Shown one piece after another: positions 10,801-19,249 of a DNA stretch of 64,000 nucleotides. Under the pieces are notes generated by a model that had not been told where the DNA came from, searched no databases, and saw only the letters and a program-made list of their open reading frames with translations. The position numbers and the translations under genes are program-made. This DNA is from Verrucomicrobiaceae bacterium (GTDB taxonomy: Bacteria > Verrucomicrobiota > Verrucomicrobiia > Verrucomicrobiales > Verrucomicrobiaceae): the NCBI GenBank assembly GCA_027486585.1, contig JAIXOU010000078.1, positions 1-64,000 on the forward strand. Reading direction: 5' to 3'. Within the stretch, counting starts at the first letter, position 1; each line of letters starts with the position of its first letter.

Positions 10801-12791
10801 GGGCTGAGCTGAGTAGCGGCAGTAGCTCCGTAGAGCTTCGCTGGCCCAGCTTACCTTGGAAACGTCATCAAGTTCAACAAAGCCTCGATTTAACTTCGTG
10901 GTCACTTGTGGAGGCTGCTCCACTGCTGAGCGGAAATGCCAACCAACAAACTTTTCCGCTCAGCGGAGAAAAACTGTTCTATCGAGTCAGCGTGAGCGAT
11001 CTGGATAGCGACAGTGATGGCGTGAGTAATTGGGCGGAAACCTTGGTAACAGGCACAAGTATCAGTTCAGCCAATAGTAATCGCAGTGCTGTGGTCATCG
11101 ATGTGAACGGTGATGGCACAGCAGAAGCCAGCCGCAGTGGTGACTACACGGCAATGGTGGAACAACTCCAAGGTGCCAAAACGAATGGTACCGCCTTAGC
11201 AGGAGTTTCACGGGCCAATGCCGCACGCTTCCTCATGCAGGCTGGCTTTGGGCCGACCTTGGAGGACATTCAGCGTGTGCAATCCCTGGGTTACAGCGGA
11301 TGGATCACGGAGCAAATGCAGGTACCGCTCACAAGGCATTCAGATTACATCCAGGACATCTATCAAAACATGACGACACAACGCCGCGCTGAAGCTTACA
11401 GTCGTGGCGGTGGTGACAGTGATCCGTTTCTCTTCGGTAACAACATGCAAACAGCTTTTGCCCGTGCAGCGATCCAGGGCAGCGACCAATTGCGGCAGCG
11501 TGTGGCCTTTGCGCTTAGTCAGATCCTCGTGACGTCTCGTCGAGATGCCAATCTGGAGAATCGATGCCTTGGCATGGCAAACTATTATGACCTGTTTGTT
11601 CGTCATGCCTTTGGCAACTACGAAGACCTGTTGATGGACGTAACCATGCACCCTGTCATGGGTCGCTACCTCAGCCATGTAGGCAACCAGAAAGCGGACC
11701 CTTCGATCAACCGTTATCCTGATGAAAACTACGCCCGTGAGTTGATGCAGCTTTTCACTTTGGGATTGTGGGAGTTGAATGCTGATGGATCGCGGGTGCT
11801 AGTGAGTGGGCAACCCGTGCCGACTTATTCAAATGCGGAGATCACCCAGCTCGCGAGGGTGATGACGGGCTTTTGGTTTGATGGTGAAGTCTGGGGCGGT
11901 GGTGGGTGGACCGAGCAAGACTACGCATCCCCTATGAGTCTTGTTGCCAACCGACATGACTTTGGAGCCAAGACACTGCTTGATGGTTTTGTGATCCCCG
12001 CCCGCGCGGCGACACTGGAGAACGCACAGCGTGATGTGCGGGATGCGATTCATCATCTTTTCGAGCATTCCAATACAGGTGTTTTCATCGGGAAGCAGCT
12101 CATTCAGTTCCTCGTGACAGACAATCCCAGCCCCGCTTATGTGCAGCGCATCAGCGCTGTCTTTGCCGACAATGGTAGCGGCCTGCGTGGCGACCTAGGT
12201 GCTGTCGTGCAGGCCATTTTGCTGGATGATGAAGCAAGAGCGCCGCTCAGCAATCAGGCGCCAGGTTTTGGCCGACTGAAAGAGCCTGTGATCCGTGCGA
12301 TGTCGATGGCACGTGTTTTTGGCATGAAGCAGGTGCCAGACTTGCTGTGGTGGGACTGGAGTGACTTTTATAATGAAAGCCGACAGTCCCCCACAAACTC
12401 ACCGAGTGTCTTCAACTTCTACCGCCCAGATTATCGCGCTCCCGGCGTGCCGACACAGAGCAATCTTGCGACCCCTGTGTTTCAGATCACGGACAGCTAC
12501 AGCAGCATCAGCTTCCCGAATCGTCTCTGGCGCATGTTGGAGGAAGGCTTCAGCTTATGGGAGTCGTATCGCTTCCCGTTGAATATCGCCCGTGAAAGTG
12601 AGCTTGCTGCTTCACCAGAGCGTCTCATGGATCATCTAAATCTGCTTTTCTGCGCTGGTCAGATGCAAGCCACCACTCGCAGCCATATCCTGGCAGCCCT
12701 TAACCAAATCCCCGCCGACCAAACCGCCGCTCGTGTGCGAGTCGCCGCTTATCTTTCCCTGACTTGCCCCGAGGGGGCGGTGATGCGCTAA
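7812..12791 (+). CDS. Secreted DUF1800 protein with multiple calcium-binding (thrombospondin type-3-like) repeats
   Basis: 1659 residues with a signal peptide (cut near residue 19). Several clusters of aspartate-rich repeats of the DxDxDGxxD type occur at about 200-310, 530-640, 855-930 and 960-1005. They are like thrombospondin type-3/dockerin-like Ca2+ loops and are separated by beta-rich modules. The C-terminal 500 residues (from ARFLMQAGFGPTLEDI, about 1137) are a DUF1800 domain. It is the first gene of an operon with a DUF1501 protein (20 bases downstream), the standard pairing in this phylum. Location outside the cytoplasmic membrane is inferred from the signal peptide and Ca2+ repeats. 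DUF1800 has no proven catalytic role; a part in surface display or polymer breakdown is a guess. Confidence 0.9.
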   Translation: MRYAFSICLLGIFVSSLHAEFTTLWSLGVWDGDPENEYGESTWQYNAAPGSATALDNDFYFAGLYPAPIGTVAGEPATNFEPALDGSNLSMRLHFNLTAAQATSTARMRLNMHQVWGGWWNPLINNYAEGYGRHQFEVFWNGTLLKTAIHTKSDTLIVEANSGSFNPVAGANVLEIRRAPAPASSPDGWVQFDALSLELDPIALQDIDGDGLPRWWELDHAFSDTVANAAQDADADGRTNAQEFAAGTSPIRKDTDADGLSDGFEFTLGTNPLQADTDGDSLTDSEETVANPLLADTDGDGAGDAWELHTGYLANSAASTPPTQSGLIGINFAMELNPDNTLAIHEVTGLVPQRFWNNTWPLTGWRSQQGTQEDIATPTPDVIVDSSGVATLMTMAWNFPGSTWANGQSGKSTQKLLDGYLNVNSDTPGSLTLNNIPFATYDVIIYAGTSYDGAIGYTRLNDNAATDRWFMSGSTPPQSQLVELIKSDSVKPWRANAIRYRNVTGTSVNVKIARTSWYEMGIHAIQIVDSVSDSDSDGMTDAFEWEHGFKSILADATLDADGDGLTNVAEMTANTNPRLQDTDSDGLSDGGETLTNPLLADSDGDGLTDGEEQAVSPVATNPNDADTDDDGIGDAEEVRGWTNPHAAQSLLPVVSTSPRTLNWLVENVQIVWDHQRGGVTDQENGDHSLMNFQIVNSASTSSDAFNVGVRVKSGRVTHFLFSGFAGGFSHSDNNAWDIWDSDWQNYPVDLKAAMGFSGQGTVDISDRLRFQIQGSSTGSRTAWNFTFSITNQDTNAIVVSRTFTDCALAQNVHDGTVAWQDRSDPPRSNRIETWTHGGVRVYMNPTPLENTPAFAAYRDSDEDGMPDVWEDANGLNKNSAIDAALDGDSDGLTNLKEYLVGTSPADADSDDDAAKDGIELESSSDPLLASSLPPFYRGLPAGISGEDLNGNGLSDAWEQWIGHFGLASASDDDGDGMTNSEEAVAGTDPLDSKSRLWAELSSGSSSVELRWPSLPWKRHQVQQSLDLTSWSLVEAAPLLSGNANQQTFPLSGEKLFYRVSVSDLDSDSDGVSNWAETLVTGTSISSANSNRSAVVIDVNGDGTAEASRSGDYTAMVEQLQGAKTNGTALAGVSRANAARFLMQAGFGPTLEDIQRVQSLGYSGWITEQMQVPLTRHSDYIQDIYQNMTTQRRAEAYSRGGGDSDPFLFGNNMQTAFARAAIQGSDQLRQRVAFALSQILVTSRRDANLENRCLGMANYYDLFVRHAFGNYEDLLMDVTMHPVMGRYLSHVGNQKADPSINRYPDENYARELMQLFTLGLWELNADGSRVLVSGQPVPTYSNAEITQLARVMTGFWFDGEVWGGGGWTEQDYASPMSLVANRHDFGAKTLLDGFVIPARAATLENAQRDVRDAIHHLFEHSNTGVFIGKQLIQFLVTDNPSPAYVQRISAVFADNGSGLRGDLGAVVQAILLDDEARAPLSNQAPGFGRLKEPVIRAMSMARVFGMKQVPDLLWWDWSDFYNESRQSPTNSPSVFNFYRPDYRAPGVPTQSNLATPVFQITDSYSSISFPNRLWRMLEEGFSLWESYRFPLNIARESELAASPERLMDHLNLLFCAGQMQATTRSHILAALNQIPADQTAARVRVAAYLSLTCPEGAVMR

Positions 12792-12811
12792 ATTTTTAAC
12801 ATTGTCTCAAC

Positions 12812-14260
12812 ATGCAAATGTCATCTACTACCCGCCGCCAGTTCTTCGGTAAGAGCGCCTGCGCAGCGATGAGCAGCGTGCCGATCATGAACACACTGCT
12901 AAATCTGCAGCTCGCTCAGCGGGCAGCAGGTCAGGGATCACCCGCTGATTACCGGACTGTGGTCTGCCTGTTTCTCAATGGTGGCATGGATTCCTTCAAC
13001 TGGCTGGTGCCACGCGATTCGGCTCGACATGCAGTTTACTCGACGACGCGTGGGAATCTGGCGCTGACAACGAGCCAGTTACTGAGTTTAAATCAGGACG
13101 GTGGAGATGGGCAATTGTATGGCCTGCACCCCAGTTGTACGGGTCTGCAAGAGCTCTTTAATGGTCTCGGTGGAGACCTAGCAAAACGTCGCGCTGCGCT
13201 GTTATCAAATGTAGGAACTCTGATCCAGCCTGTGACAAAGGCACAGTATTTGGCTGAAAGTGCAGCTCTGCCAAGAGCGCTGTATTCCCATAGTGATCAG
13301 ATTGATCAGTGGCAGACCTCTGTGCCGCAAGGCATGACGCAGCTCAGTGGTTGGGCAGGACGTGCAGCGGACGTTCTGCACGGTTCAGTCAACGATACCA
13401 ACAGCATCGCCATGAACATCTCACTGGCAGGGAACAGTCTCTGGCAGGTGGGCAATGCTACGACTCAGTTTGTTGTCACGGATCGCGGGGCACTCACGTT
13501 CACTGGCAGTGAAATCACAGATCCACTGCATGCGATGAAGCTGAAGAACACCGCGCATCGCAGCATCATCCAGCAAAATTATTCAAACCTCATGCAACAG
13601 AGCTATGGACAGCTCACCAAGACCAGCATTGAGCTGCAGGAGTTCTTTTTGCAGCAGTACAACAATCACGACGACAGCGCCGTTGCATCACTTTTCCCTT
13701 CAGGGAACTACATCGCACAACAATTCCGTGCGGCAGCCAAGATGATCGCGCTGCGCCCGTCTCTGGGGCTACATAGGCAAACGATTTTTATTGGTTTCGG
13801 CGGATGGGATCACCACGGCGAACTCCTCAATGCGCAGGCAGGTATGCTCTCAACCATGAGTGCGGCTCTCACCGCTTTTCAGCGTGCCTTGGACCAACTG
13901 GGCCTGCAAAACAGTGTGATCAGCTACACCGCCTCCGATTTTGGCCGCACCCTACGTAGCAACGGACGTGGCACCGATCATGCCTGGGGAGGAAACGCAC
14001 TCGTTATGGGAGGTCCAGTTCAGGGCGGTCGTATTTATGGTGCCTTCCCTGATCAAACTCTCGAAAGTGCAGATGACACCGGTTATGGAGGTCGCATGAT
14101 CCCAACCACAAGTGTGGACTCATTCTTTGCTGAGATGCTTCGCTGGTTTGGCGTTCCGGCAGCTAGCATGAACGCCGTCTTGCCGAACATCGCCAATTTT
14201 TACAATGCGAATTCGTCGAGCTTGCCCATTGGATTTTTGCGGCCCGGAACCTGGAGCTAA
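12812..14260 (+). CDS. DUF1501 protein, Tat-type export signal
   Basis: 482 residues. The N-terminus has a twin-arginine motif (TTRRQFFGKSA) followed by a hydrophobic stretch, so export is probably folded via Tat. The body belongs to DUF1501, a family with a sulfatase/alkaline-phosphatase-like fold; visible marks are NGGMDSFNWLVP near the start and TASDFGRTLRSNGRGTDHAWGG near 370-393. Partner of the preceding DUF1800 protein; together they form a widespread two-gene module of unknown function. A second ATG lies two codons downstream and could be the true start. Confidence 0.9.
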   Translation: MQMSSTTRRQFFGKSACAAMSSVPIMNTLLNLQLAQRAAGQGSPADYRTVVCLFLNGGMDSFNWLVPRDSARHAVYSTTRGNLALTTSQLLSLNQDGGDGQLYGLHPSCTGLQELFNGLGGDLAKRRAALLSNVGTLIQPVTKAQYLAESAALPRALYSHSDQIDQWQTSVPQGMTQLSGWAGRAADVLHGSVNDTNSIAMNISLAGNSLWQVGNATTQFVVTDRGALTFTGSEITDPLHAMKLKNTAHRSIIQQNYSNLMQQSYGQLTKTSIELQEFFLQQYNNHDDSAVASLFPSGNYIAQQFRAAAKMIALRPSLGLHRQTIFIGFGGWDHHGELLNAQAGMLSTMSAALTAFQRALDQLGLQNSVISYTASDFGRTLRSNGRGTDHAWGGNALVMGGPVQGGRIYGAFPDQTLESADDTGYGGRMIPTTSVDSFFAEMLRWFGVPAASMNAVLPNIANFYNANSSSLPIGFLRPGTWS

Positions 14261-14265
14261 GAGGC

Positions 14266-14838
14266 ATGTCTTTCAGCTCGAAGATGAAACCAAAAGTCGC
14301 CGTCGTGGCAGTGTGCCTACTGGCATGGCTTGGCTGGCGAGAGATCGGGAGAAACAGATGGCCACTTGCATCGGAGCAGTCCTCCGTTTCATCGACTGCG
14401 GTGAATTCGGTTTTAGATCACCCCGATCGCAGTACAAGGCAGGTCAGCCTACTTCCCGGGCAGCAAATCCTGAGCAACTACGCCTCCGCCGCCACTCGCC
14501 CGCAGGATGATTTGCACGCGATGGCGCATGTGTTTTCAAATCTGCGGATGCTGGTGAAGGGGGACTCACCTTTTCGAATGGGGGCCAATGAAGAATTTGC
14601 AGCAGCACTGCTAGGGAAGAATTCGGCAAAAGAGGTTTTCTTGGCAATGCCGAATCCTTGCTTCAATGAGCAAGGCCAACTCATCGACCGCTGGGCTACG
14701 CCCTTGTTTTTTCATGTTCGCGATGCCTCTAGGATCGACATCCGCAGCGCCGGTCCCGATCAAAAGATGTGGACACCCGATGATCTGCATCGGCGATATG
14801 ACGGTCAGTTTTCATCTGGGGAAACACTGCCAGATTAG
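14266..14838 (+). CDS. Small membrane-anchored protein of the DUF1800-DUF1501 operon
   Basis: 190 residues, starting only five bases after the DUF1501 stop, so almost certainly cotranscribed. A single hydrophobic segment at about 8-26 suggests an N-terminal anchor or uncleaved signal. The C-terminus reads IDIRSAGPDQKMWTPDD, a phrase also found at the end of type II secretion pseudopilin-like proteins (GspG-like S-x-GPDG motifs). I do not recognise an enzymatic domain. Best description: pseudopilin-like accessory protein of the surface module, function unknown. Confidence 0.7.
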   Translation: MSFSSKMKPKVAVVAVCLLAWLGWREIGRNRWPLASEQSSVSSTAVNSVLDHPDRSTRQVSLLPGQQILSNYASAATRPQDDLHAMAHVFSNLRMLVKGDSPFRMGANEEFAAALLGKNSAKEVFLAMPNPCFNEQGQLIDRWATPLFFHVRDASRIDIRSAGPDQKMWTPDDLHRRYDGQFSSGETLPD

Positions 14839-14882
14839 TGTCGATTTGAGGGAGGAAGCCTTTTTGAGCTTGTCTATCATGA

Positions 14883-15179
14883 GTGCTTATTCGAACTGCC
14901 CTTAGTGCAGCAAAGATGAGTGAAGACGATTTCAAGTCCTTGCTCAAGAGCGCCTTCATCAAAGGTATTCAGCTCAATGTTAGTATTCGCGATCAAGAGA
15001 TGGATTGGATTGCCGCAGGAAAAGACGCGAGTGCTGACTTTCAGAAGCAATATCTGTCTGCTGCCAAGTAGTCCTACACAGAAATTCACTGCGCAGCGCT
15101 TAATTCACAAGCTCATAGAGACATTCAGACAAACAATTCCATCTTCTTGGATGATCTGAAGATCACGCTGAAGAAGTAG
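14883..15179 (+). pseudogene. Short ORF interrupted by an in-frame TAG; probable gene remnant
   Basis: A frame opens at 14883 (ATG at 14916 also possible) and reads 62 residues to TAG at 15069-15071. The same frame continues without another stop to TAG at 15177-15179, ending NSIFLDDLKITLKK. That tail resembles the last strand of LamG/DUF1080-like secreted proteins in this window (compare YFDDIEVKVELAPKA at the end of the 18369 gene). I read this as a decayed copy with an amber mutation. A real 62-residue protein cannot be excluded. The rest of the 14839-15300 gap holds a hairpin repeat next to the peptidase stop and nothing else I can support. Confidence 0.3.
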
Positions 15180-15284
15180 TGGGCGGCTTTGAGGGTAGTG
15201 TGAACACAGAGAACCATGGTCAATACTCGAAGAGTCTCAACCATCAACGGTTTGATCCTTTGCTGAGATGCCTCTGGCTTTGTC

Positions 15285-15304
15285 AGGTGGCGTAACCCAC
15301 CTAC
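15285..15304 (-). repeat. REP-like hairpin with GTAG foot, overlapping the stop of the M3 peptidase gene
   Basis: On the minus strand the bases read GTAG, then a perfect six-base stem (AGGTGG/CCACCT) with a six-base loop. The TAG of the GTAG is the stop codon of the M3 peptidase. It could act as a terminator or mRNA 3' stabiliser, although no T-run follows. Similar GTAG-plus-palindrome units occur at 26570, 37404 and 38732. Confidence 0.45.
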
Positions 15305-17415
15305 GCTAAGCCGGCGCGGGTGAGCAGAGCGGCGGGGTCGGGGTCTCGGCCCATGAAGTCGCGGAAGAGTTTGGCGGGGTCTTCTGAGTTACCCTTGCTG
15401 ATGACTTTGTCCCGGAATTCGCGGCCAACTTTGGGATTGAGGATGCCTTCTTTTTGGAAGCGTGTGAAGGCATCGGCATCCAGCACTTCGGCCCATTTGT
15501 AGCTGTAATAACCGGCAGCGTAGCCAACGGGACTGCTGAACAGATGACTGAAACGCCGTGCCATGGTGGGGTTCTCGGTCTTCAATGGCATCAGGCAGTC
15601 TTTGAGGATCTCGCGGGAAAGTTCGTCGAGATCCGTGCCTTCATCCGTGGCGTGGTGCATGTGGAGATGCAGGTCCAGTTTTCCAAAAGCGACCTGACGC
15701 ATGATGTCGCTGGCGCTGCGGTAGTTTTTGGCGGCGATGACTTTCTTGAAGATTTTGGCAGGGATCGGCTTTCCGGTCTCGTGATGCAGGGCGAAGAGAT
15801 CCAGGCTTTCGCGTTCCCAGCAGAAGTTTTCCATGATCTGAGAGGGCAGTTCGACGAAGTCCCAATAGACGTTGACGCCATTCAGTGCGGGAATTTCGAC
15901 ATTGCCGCATAGCTGATGCAGGAGGTGACCAAACTCATGGAAGACGGTGGTCACTTCGTCATGGGTGAGCAGAGCGGGGCGTCCGTCCACTGGCGGAGTC
16001 ATGTTCCCACAAATGAGGCCAAGGTGCAGGCGGCGATCGCGGTCACCGCTGGGCGGGGTGCCCATTTTGAGGTAATTCATCCAGGCTCCACCTCGCTTCG
16101 AGTCGCGCGGATGCCAGTCGGCGTAGAAGGAGCCGATGTGGACGTCTTTTTCATTGTGTACCTCATAGAATTTGACCTCGGGATGCCAGACTTCGACAGG
16201 ACCTTCCTGGCCGGGTTGGGTGCTAGCTGGGCCGGTTTCGCCTGGAGCGTAAAAGACGGTGCTGCGCGGGGTGATCTTGAGATCAAAGACCTTCTCAGCC
16301 AGCTGGAACATGCCGCTGAGCACGCGGTCTAGGGGGAAGTATGGGCGGAGTTCTTCTTCATCGAAATCGTACTCGGACTTCCTCTGGCGCTCTGCCCAAA
16401 AGGCCACTTCCCAGGGCTGAAGCAGATCAGCTACCTGACCAAGGATGTCGGCGCGGTATTCCTGAAGCTGGATGGTCTCTCGCTGGAAGGGGATTTGGAT
16501 TTTGGCTTGCAGGTTCTCCGTGAATTGCAGGGCGGTTTGACCATTTTTAGCCATGCGTTGCTGGAGCACTTGGTCGGCAAAGTTAGCTTTGCCCATGAGT
16601 TGAGCTTTTTCATGACGTAGGCGGAGGATCTGCCAGATGAGGTCCGTGTTGTCATGATCGCCACCGCGACCGATGCTGGTGGAACCTTCCCAGACTGCAC
16701 GGCGTAATTCGACGTCTTCGGCGTATTCCATGACGGGAATCATGGACGGAGCTTTGAGAGAAAATCGGTATTGAGGTGCTTCTTGACTGCCTAGGCCCTT
16801 GGCCGCAGCGTCTGCTCGGGCAGCCTCGATGGCGGATTGGGGCAGGCCTTTCAGCCGCTCGGGATCGGTGATGATGAGCTCCCATTTGTTCGTCGAGTCG
16901 AGCACGTTTTCAGAGTACTTCTGCGTGGCCTTGGAAAGGGCGGACTCGATCTCTTCCAAACGCGCCTTTTTGGCTGGTGGCAGATCAGCTCCAGCCTGAC
17001 GGAAGCTTTCCAGCGTCTCTTCTAGGGCGCGCTTGGGAATCGGAGGCAGGTTACGGGCCTCGTCGGTTTTGCTGTAGGTTTCTAGCAAGTCCCAGAGGTG
17101 GTCATTGAGCGGGATTTTGGCGAAGAAGGCGCTGACTTTACTCAGCATGGCGTTGTAGGCCTCACGCAGGGCAGGGGAATTGCACAGGGAGTCCAGATGC
17201 TGGACGAGACCCCAGGACTCATTGAGTTTACGAGTGGTTTCATCCAGCCCGATGACCACGCTATCGAAGTTCATCTTACCCCGATCCTGCTCAATGAGGC
17301 GGTTCAGATTGGCCTCTGCTTGATCGAGAGCGGATGTGATGTCGGCTTCGATACAGGTGCTATCGAGGCTGGACCAGCGGATATGAAAATCCTGAGTGAG
17401 AAAGGGTTGGGCCAT
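15301..17415 (-). CDS. prlC: M3 family oligopeptidase (oligopeptidase A/PrlC-like)
   Basis: 704 residues, a normal length for the thimet oligopeptidase/oligopeptidase A family. The zinc motif HEFGH is at 493-497, followed about 25 residues later by the third ligand in the WDFVELPSQIMENF block. The enzyme cleaves short peptides in the cytoplasm, helping recycle signal peptides and degradation products. No signal peptide is present, which fits a cytoplasmic protein. The start at 17415 is the only reasonable ATG before the conserved N-terminal helices. It is divergent from the aldolase gene at 17550. The symbol follows the closest well-known homologue and is provisional. Confidence 0.92.
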   Translation of the reverse strand: MAQPFLTQDFHIRWSSLDSTCIEADITSALDQAEANLNRLIEQDRGKMNFDSVVIGLDETTRKLNESWGLVQHLDSLCNSPALREAYNAMLSKVSAFFAKIPLNDHLWDLLETYSKTDEARNLPPIPKRALEETLESFRQAGADLPPAKKARLEEIESALSKATQKYSENVLDSTNKWELIITDPERLKGLPQSAIEAARADAAAKGLGSQEAPQYRFSLKAPSMIPVMEYAEDVELRRAVWEGSTSIGRGGDHDNTDLIWQILRLRHEKAQLMGKANFADQVLQQRMAKNGQTALQFTENLQAKIQIPFQRETIQLQEYRADILGQVADLLQPWEVAFWAERQRKSEYDFDEEELRPYFPLDRVLSGMFQLAEKVFDLKITPRSTVFYAPGETGPASTQPGQEGPVEVWHPEVKFYEVHNEKDVHIGSFYADWHPRDSKRGGAWMNYLKMGTPPSGDRDRRLHLGLICGNMTPPVDGRPALLTHDEVTTVFHEFGHLLHQLCGNVEIPALNGVNVYWDFVELPSQIMENFCWERESLDLFALHHETGKPIPAKIFKKVIAAKNYRSASDIMRQVAFGKLDLHLHMHHATDEGTDLDELSREILKDCLMPLKTENPTMARRFSHLFSSPVGYAAGYYSYKWAEVLDADAFTRFQKEGILNPKVGREFRDKVISKGNSEDPAKLFRDFMGRDPDPAALLTRAGLA

Positions 17416-17549
17416 AAAGTGGGGGGTGGCGGGGTCGCGATTATCGCCAGCGGTCTCAAGATGGCAAGATGATTGATTGTGATGAGGGGGCGAATGAAGG
17501 TCCGCCCTTTACACTCTGCCGATCTGCCGCCATTCATTGGGTCTTACCT

Positions 17550-18344
17550 ATGAATCGCCAAGAAAATCTGGAATCCTTTTTTCGTGACGGAAAGACCGTC
17601 ATCCTGCCTGTGGACCACGGCTGCGCCATCCCTGTCCCAGGATTGGCCAATCCTTTTGAATTGATCGAGCGGGTCAGTCCCTATGTGGATGGTTACGTCA
17701 TGAATCTGGGCCTAGCCATGCGTGCGGCTGACTCGATGGCTGGTAAGGGAATCTGTCTGCGCACGGATGTCTATAATACCCGGATGGAAGGCGATGGCGC
17801 TGGTAGCATCAATGTTTATGGCGTCGAGGAGGCCGAAATGGTCGGCGCGAATGCGGTGATGAACATGCTTTACCCGAACTCCATCAGTGAGCGGGTGAAT
17901 TTTCAAGAAGTGGCTGATTTGATCCGCACCAGCCTGGATCTGGACATTCCGACCATTATCGAAGCACTGCCTTATGGTCTGGGTCAGACGGACAAATACA
18001 CTTTAGACAACATCCAGTTCGCCACACGCCTCGCCGCTGAGCTGGGTGCAGATGTGGTGAAGACACCGTATCCGATTGATTGCAAACCAGGCGACTTCCG
18101 CCGTGTCACCGAGTCCTGCTTTGTTCCTGTGATCATTCTAGGGGGTGCCAACATCAACGACGACGCCAGCCTGCTGAAGATGGTCGAAGACGCCATGGAT
18201 GCTGGTGCCGCCGGCATCGCCATCGGTCGCAATGTCTGGCAGCATCGCAATCCAGCCGCCATCGCACGCAGCCTCGCGGCTATCGTGCATGAAGAGGCCT
18301 CAGCTCTGGAAGCCTTGGCCCTGCTGAAAGAACCGCTGCGCTAG
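17550..18344 (+). CDS. Class I aldolase of the DhnA/LsrF (DeoC/LacD superfamily) type
   Basis: 264 residues from the chosen ATG (MNRQENLESFF). An upstream ATG at 17469 would add 27 residues that look non-coding. The TIM-barrel marks ILPVDHGCAIPVPGL and VVKTPYPID are visible; the lysine of the latter (about 171) is the expected Schiff-base residue, and GGANINDD plus GIAIGRNVWQ form the phosphate-binding end. Members include DhnA-type fructose-bisphosphate aldolase, LsrF thiolase and archaeal ADH synthase. With no pathway partners nearby, fructose-bisphosphate aldolase or a related phosphosugar aldolase is the cautious call. It is followed 24 bases later by a secreted-protein gene. Confidence 0.8.
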   Translation: MNRQENLESFFRDGKTVILPVDHGCAIPVPGLANPFELIERVSPYVDGYVMNLGLAMRAADSMAGKGICLRTDVYNTRMEGDGAGSINVYGVEEAEMVGANAVMNMLYPNSISERVNFQEVADLIRTSLDLDIPTIIEALPYGLGQTDKYTLDNIQFATRLAAELGADVVKTPYPIDCKPGDFRRVTESCFVPVIILGGANINDDASLLKMVEDAMDAGAAGIAIGRNVWQHRNPAAIARSLAAIVHEEASALEALALLKEPLR

Positions 18345-18368
18345 TTCTGTTACGGTTTTCCCCCACTT

Positions 18369-19013
18369 ATGAAAGCCTCTGCCTTTGTCAGCTTGTTTCT
18401 CTTCTCGTCTCTCGCTCATGCAGGTGAGATGAAGACTTTTTCTCTGAAAGCCGATGACTGGGCCGAGGGAGACGTGCCCAAGGAAGTCTTCGTCGTCGAA
18501 GGCACCGTCAAGATCGCTGCGAAAGACGGCAATAAAGCCATCATGATCGATGGCACACCCATCGTGGATGCCTGCGCCCAGCTCGCGGTCTCCGCAGCCG
18601 GTGAGTCCAGCATTCAAGCACGCGTCTTTGCCAGCAAACGTGCGCGCTCCATGCCCAAGTTCGGTCTTAGCGTGCATGGCATGAGCGGTTATCGCCTGCT
18701 GATCAATGCCGCTAAAAAACAGCTGGAACTCGTGAAGGCCGATGTCGTAGTTGCCAGTGTGCCCTACGCTTGGACGAGTGAAGTCTGGGTGCAGATGAAA
18801 CTGGAAGTGAAGCACGGTGAAGGCGATGCATGGATCATCACGGGCAAAGTCTGGCCTGCCGATGCCACCGAACCTGCTGAGGCAACGGTCAAGGCTGACG
18901 ACAAAGGCCTGAAAGGACAGGGCAAAGTCGGAGTCTGGGCCACACCCTACTCCGAGACACCTGTGTACTTTGATGACATTGAAGTGAAAGTGGAGCTGGC
19001 ACCTAAGGCGTAA
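18369..19013 (+). CDS. Secreted LamG/DUF1080-like hypothetical protein
   Basis: 214 residues with a clear signal peptide (MKASAFVSLFLFSSLAHA, cut near 18). The remaining part is beta-rich, with short strands ending YFDDIEVKVE, a closing strand typical of concanavalin-like (LamG, DUF1080) domains in this phylum. No catalytic motif can be recognised. It lies 24 bases after the aldolase and may be cotranscribed, though the functional link is unclear. It is followed by the tRNA-Asp gene with its own promoter. Confidence 0.7.
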   Translation: MKASAFVSLFLFSSLAHAGEMKTFSLKADDWAEGDVPKEVFVVEGTVKIAAKDGNKAIMIDGTPIVDACAQLAVSAAGESSIQARVFASKRARSMPKFGLSVHGMSGYRLLINAAKKQLELVKADVVVASVPYAWTSEVWVQMKLEVKHGEGDAWIITGKVWPADATEPAEATVKADDKGLKGQGKVGVWATPYSETPVYFDDIEVKVELAPKA

Positions 19014-19042
19014 ATTTTTTTGGCAAAAAGAGCAGTTTTAAG

Positions 19043-19070
19043 TTGCCTCCACTCCAACCTCTGTTACAAT
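19043..19070 (+). promoter_or_regulatory. Sigma-70-type promoter of tRNA-Asp
   Basis: TTGCCT (19043-19048) and TACAAT (19065-19070) are spaced by 16 bases. The -10 ends 23 bases before the mature tRNA 5' end, which leaves room for a short leader removed by RNase P. Called by eye from consensus. Confidence 0.5.
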
Positions 19071-19093
19071 CTCGTCCCACGTTTCTGGATACT

Positions 19094-19170
19094 GGAGCGG
19101 TAGCTCAATTGGTTAGAGCGCCAGCCTGTCACGTTGGAGGTTGCGGGTTCAAGTCCCGTCCGTTCCGCCA
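19094..19170 (+). tRNA. tRNA-Asp (anticodon GTC), CCA encoded
   Basis: 77 bases folding as a complete cloverleaf. The acceptor stem GGAGCGG pairs with CCGTTCC (one G-T pair). The D-arm is GCTC/GAGC, the anticodon stem CCAGC/GTTGG encloses loop CTGTCAC with anticodon GTC, and the T-loop is TTCAAGT. Discriminator base G73 is as required for tRNA-Asp, and CCA is encoded. A promoter and a hairpin terminator flank it, so it is a single-gene transcription unit. Confidence 0.97.
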
Positions 19171-19176
19171 GAAGTG

Positions 19177-19209
19177 AAAAGGGCCCATTCAGCAATGAGT
19201 GGGCCTTTT
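19177..19209 (+). terminator. Rho-independent terminator after tRNA-Asp
   Basis: An A-rich/GGCCC stem (AAAAGGGCCCATTC against GAGTGGGCCTTTT, one bulge and one G-T pair) around a short AGCAAT loop ends in TTTTG. It starts seven bases after the tRNA CCA. The A-tract/T-tract symmetry would also work for the opposite strand, but no convergent gene needs it. Confidence 0.75.
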
Positions 19210-19249
19210 GCTTTCTATGAAGTAAGCTTTCAAAAATCGCCCAAACGCC

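Noticed and set aside
15454-16332. Two plus-strand frames of 152 and 138 codons
   Set aside because: Antisense to the M3 peptidase, which has an intact HEFGH site and full length.
19177-19209. Possible attachment site at the 3' end of tRNA-Asp
   Set aside because: No integrase gene and no repeat of the tRNA 3' end were found in the window; the structure is a normal terminator.
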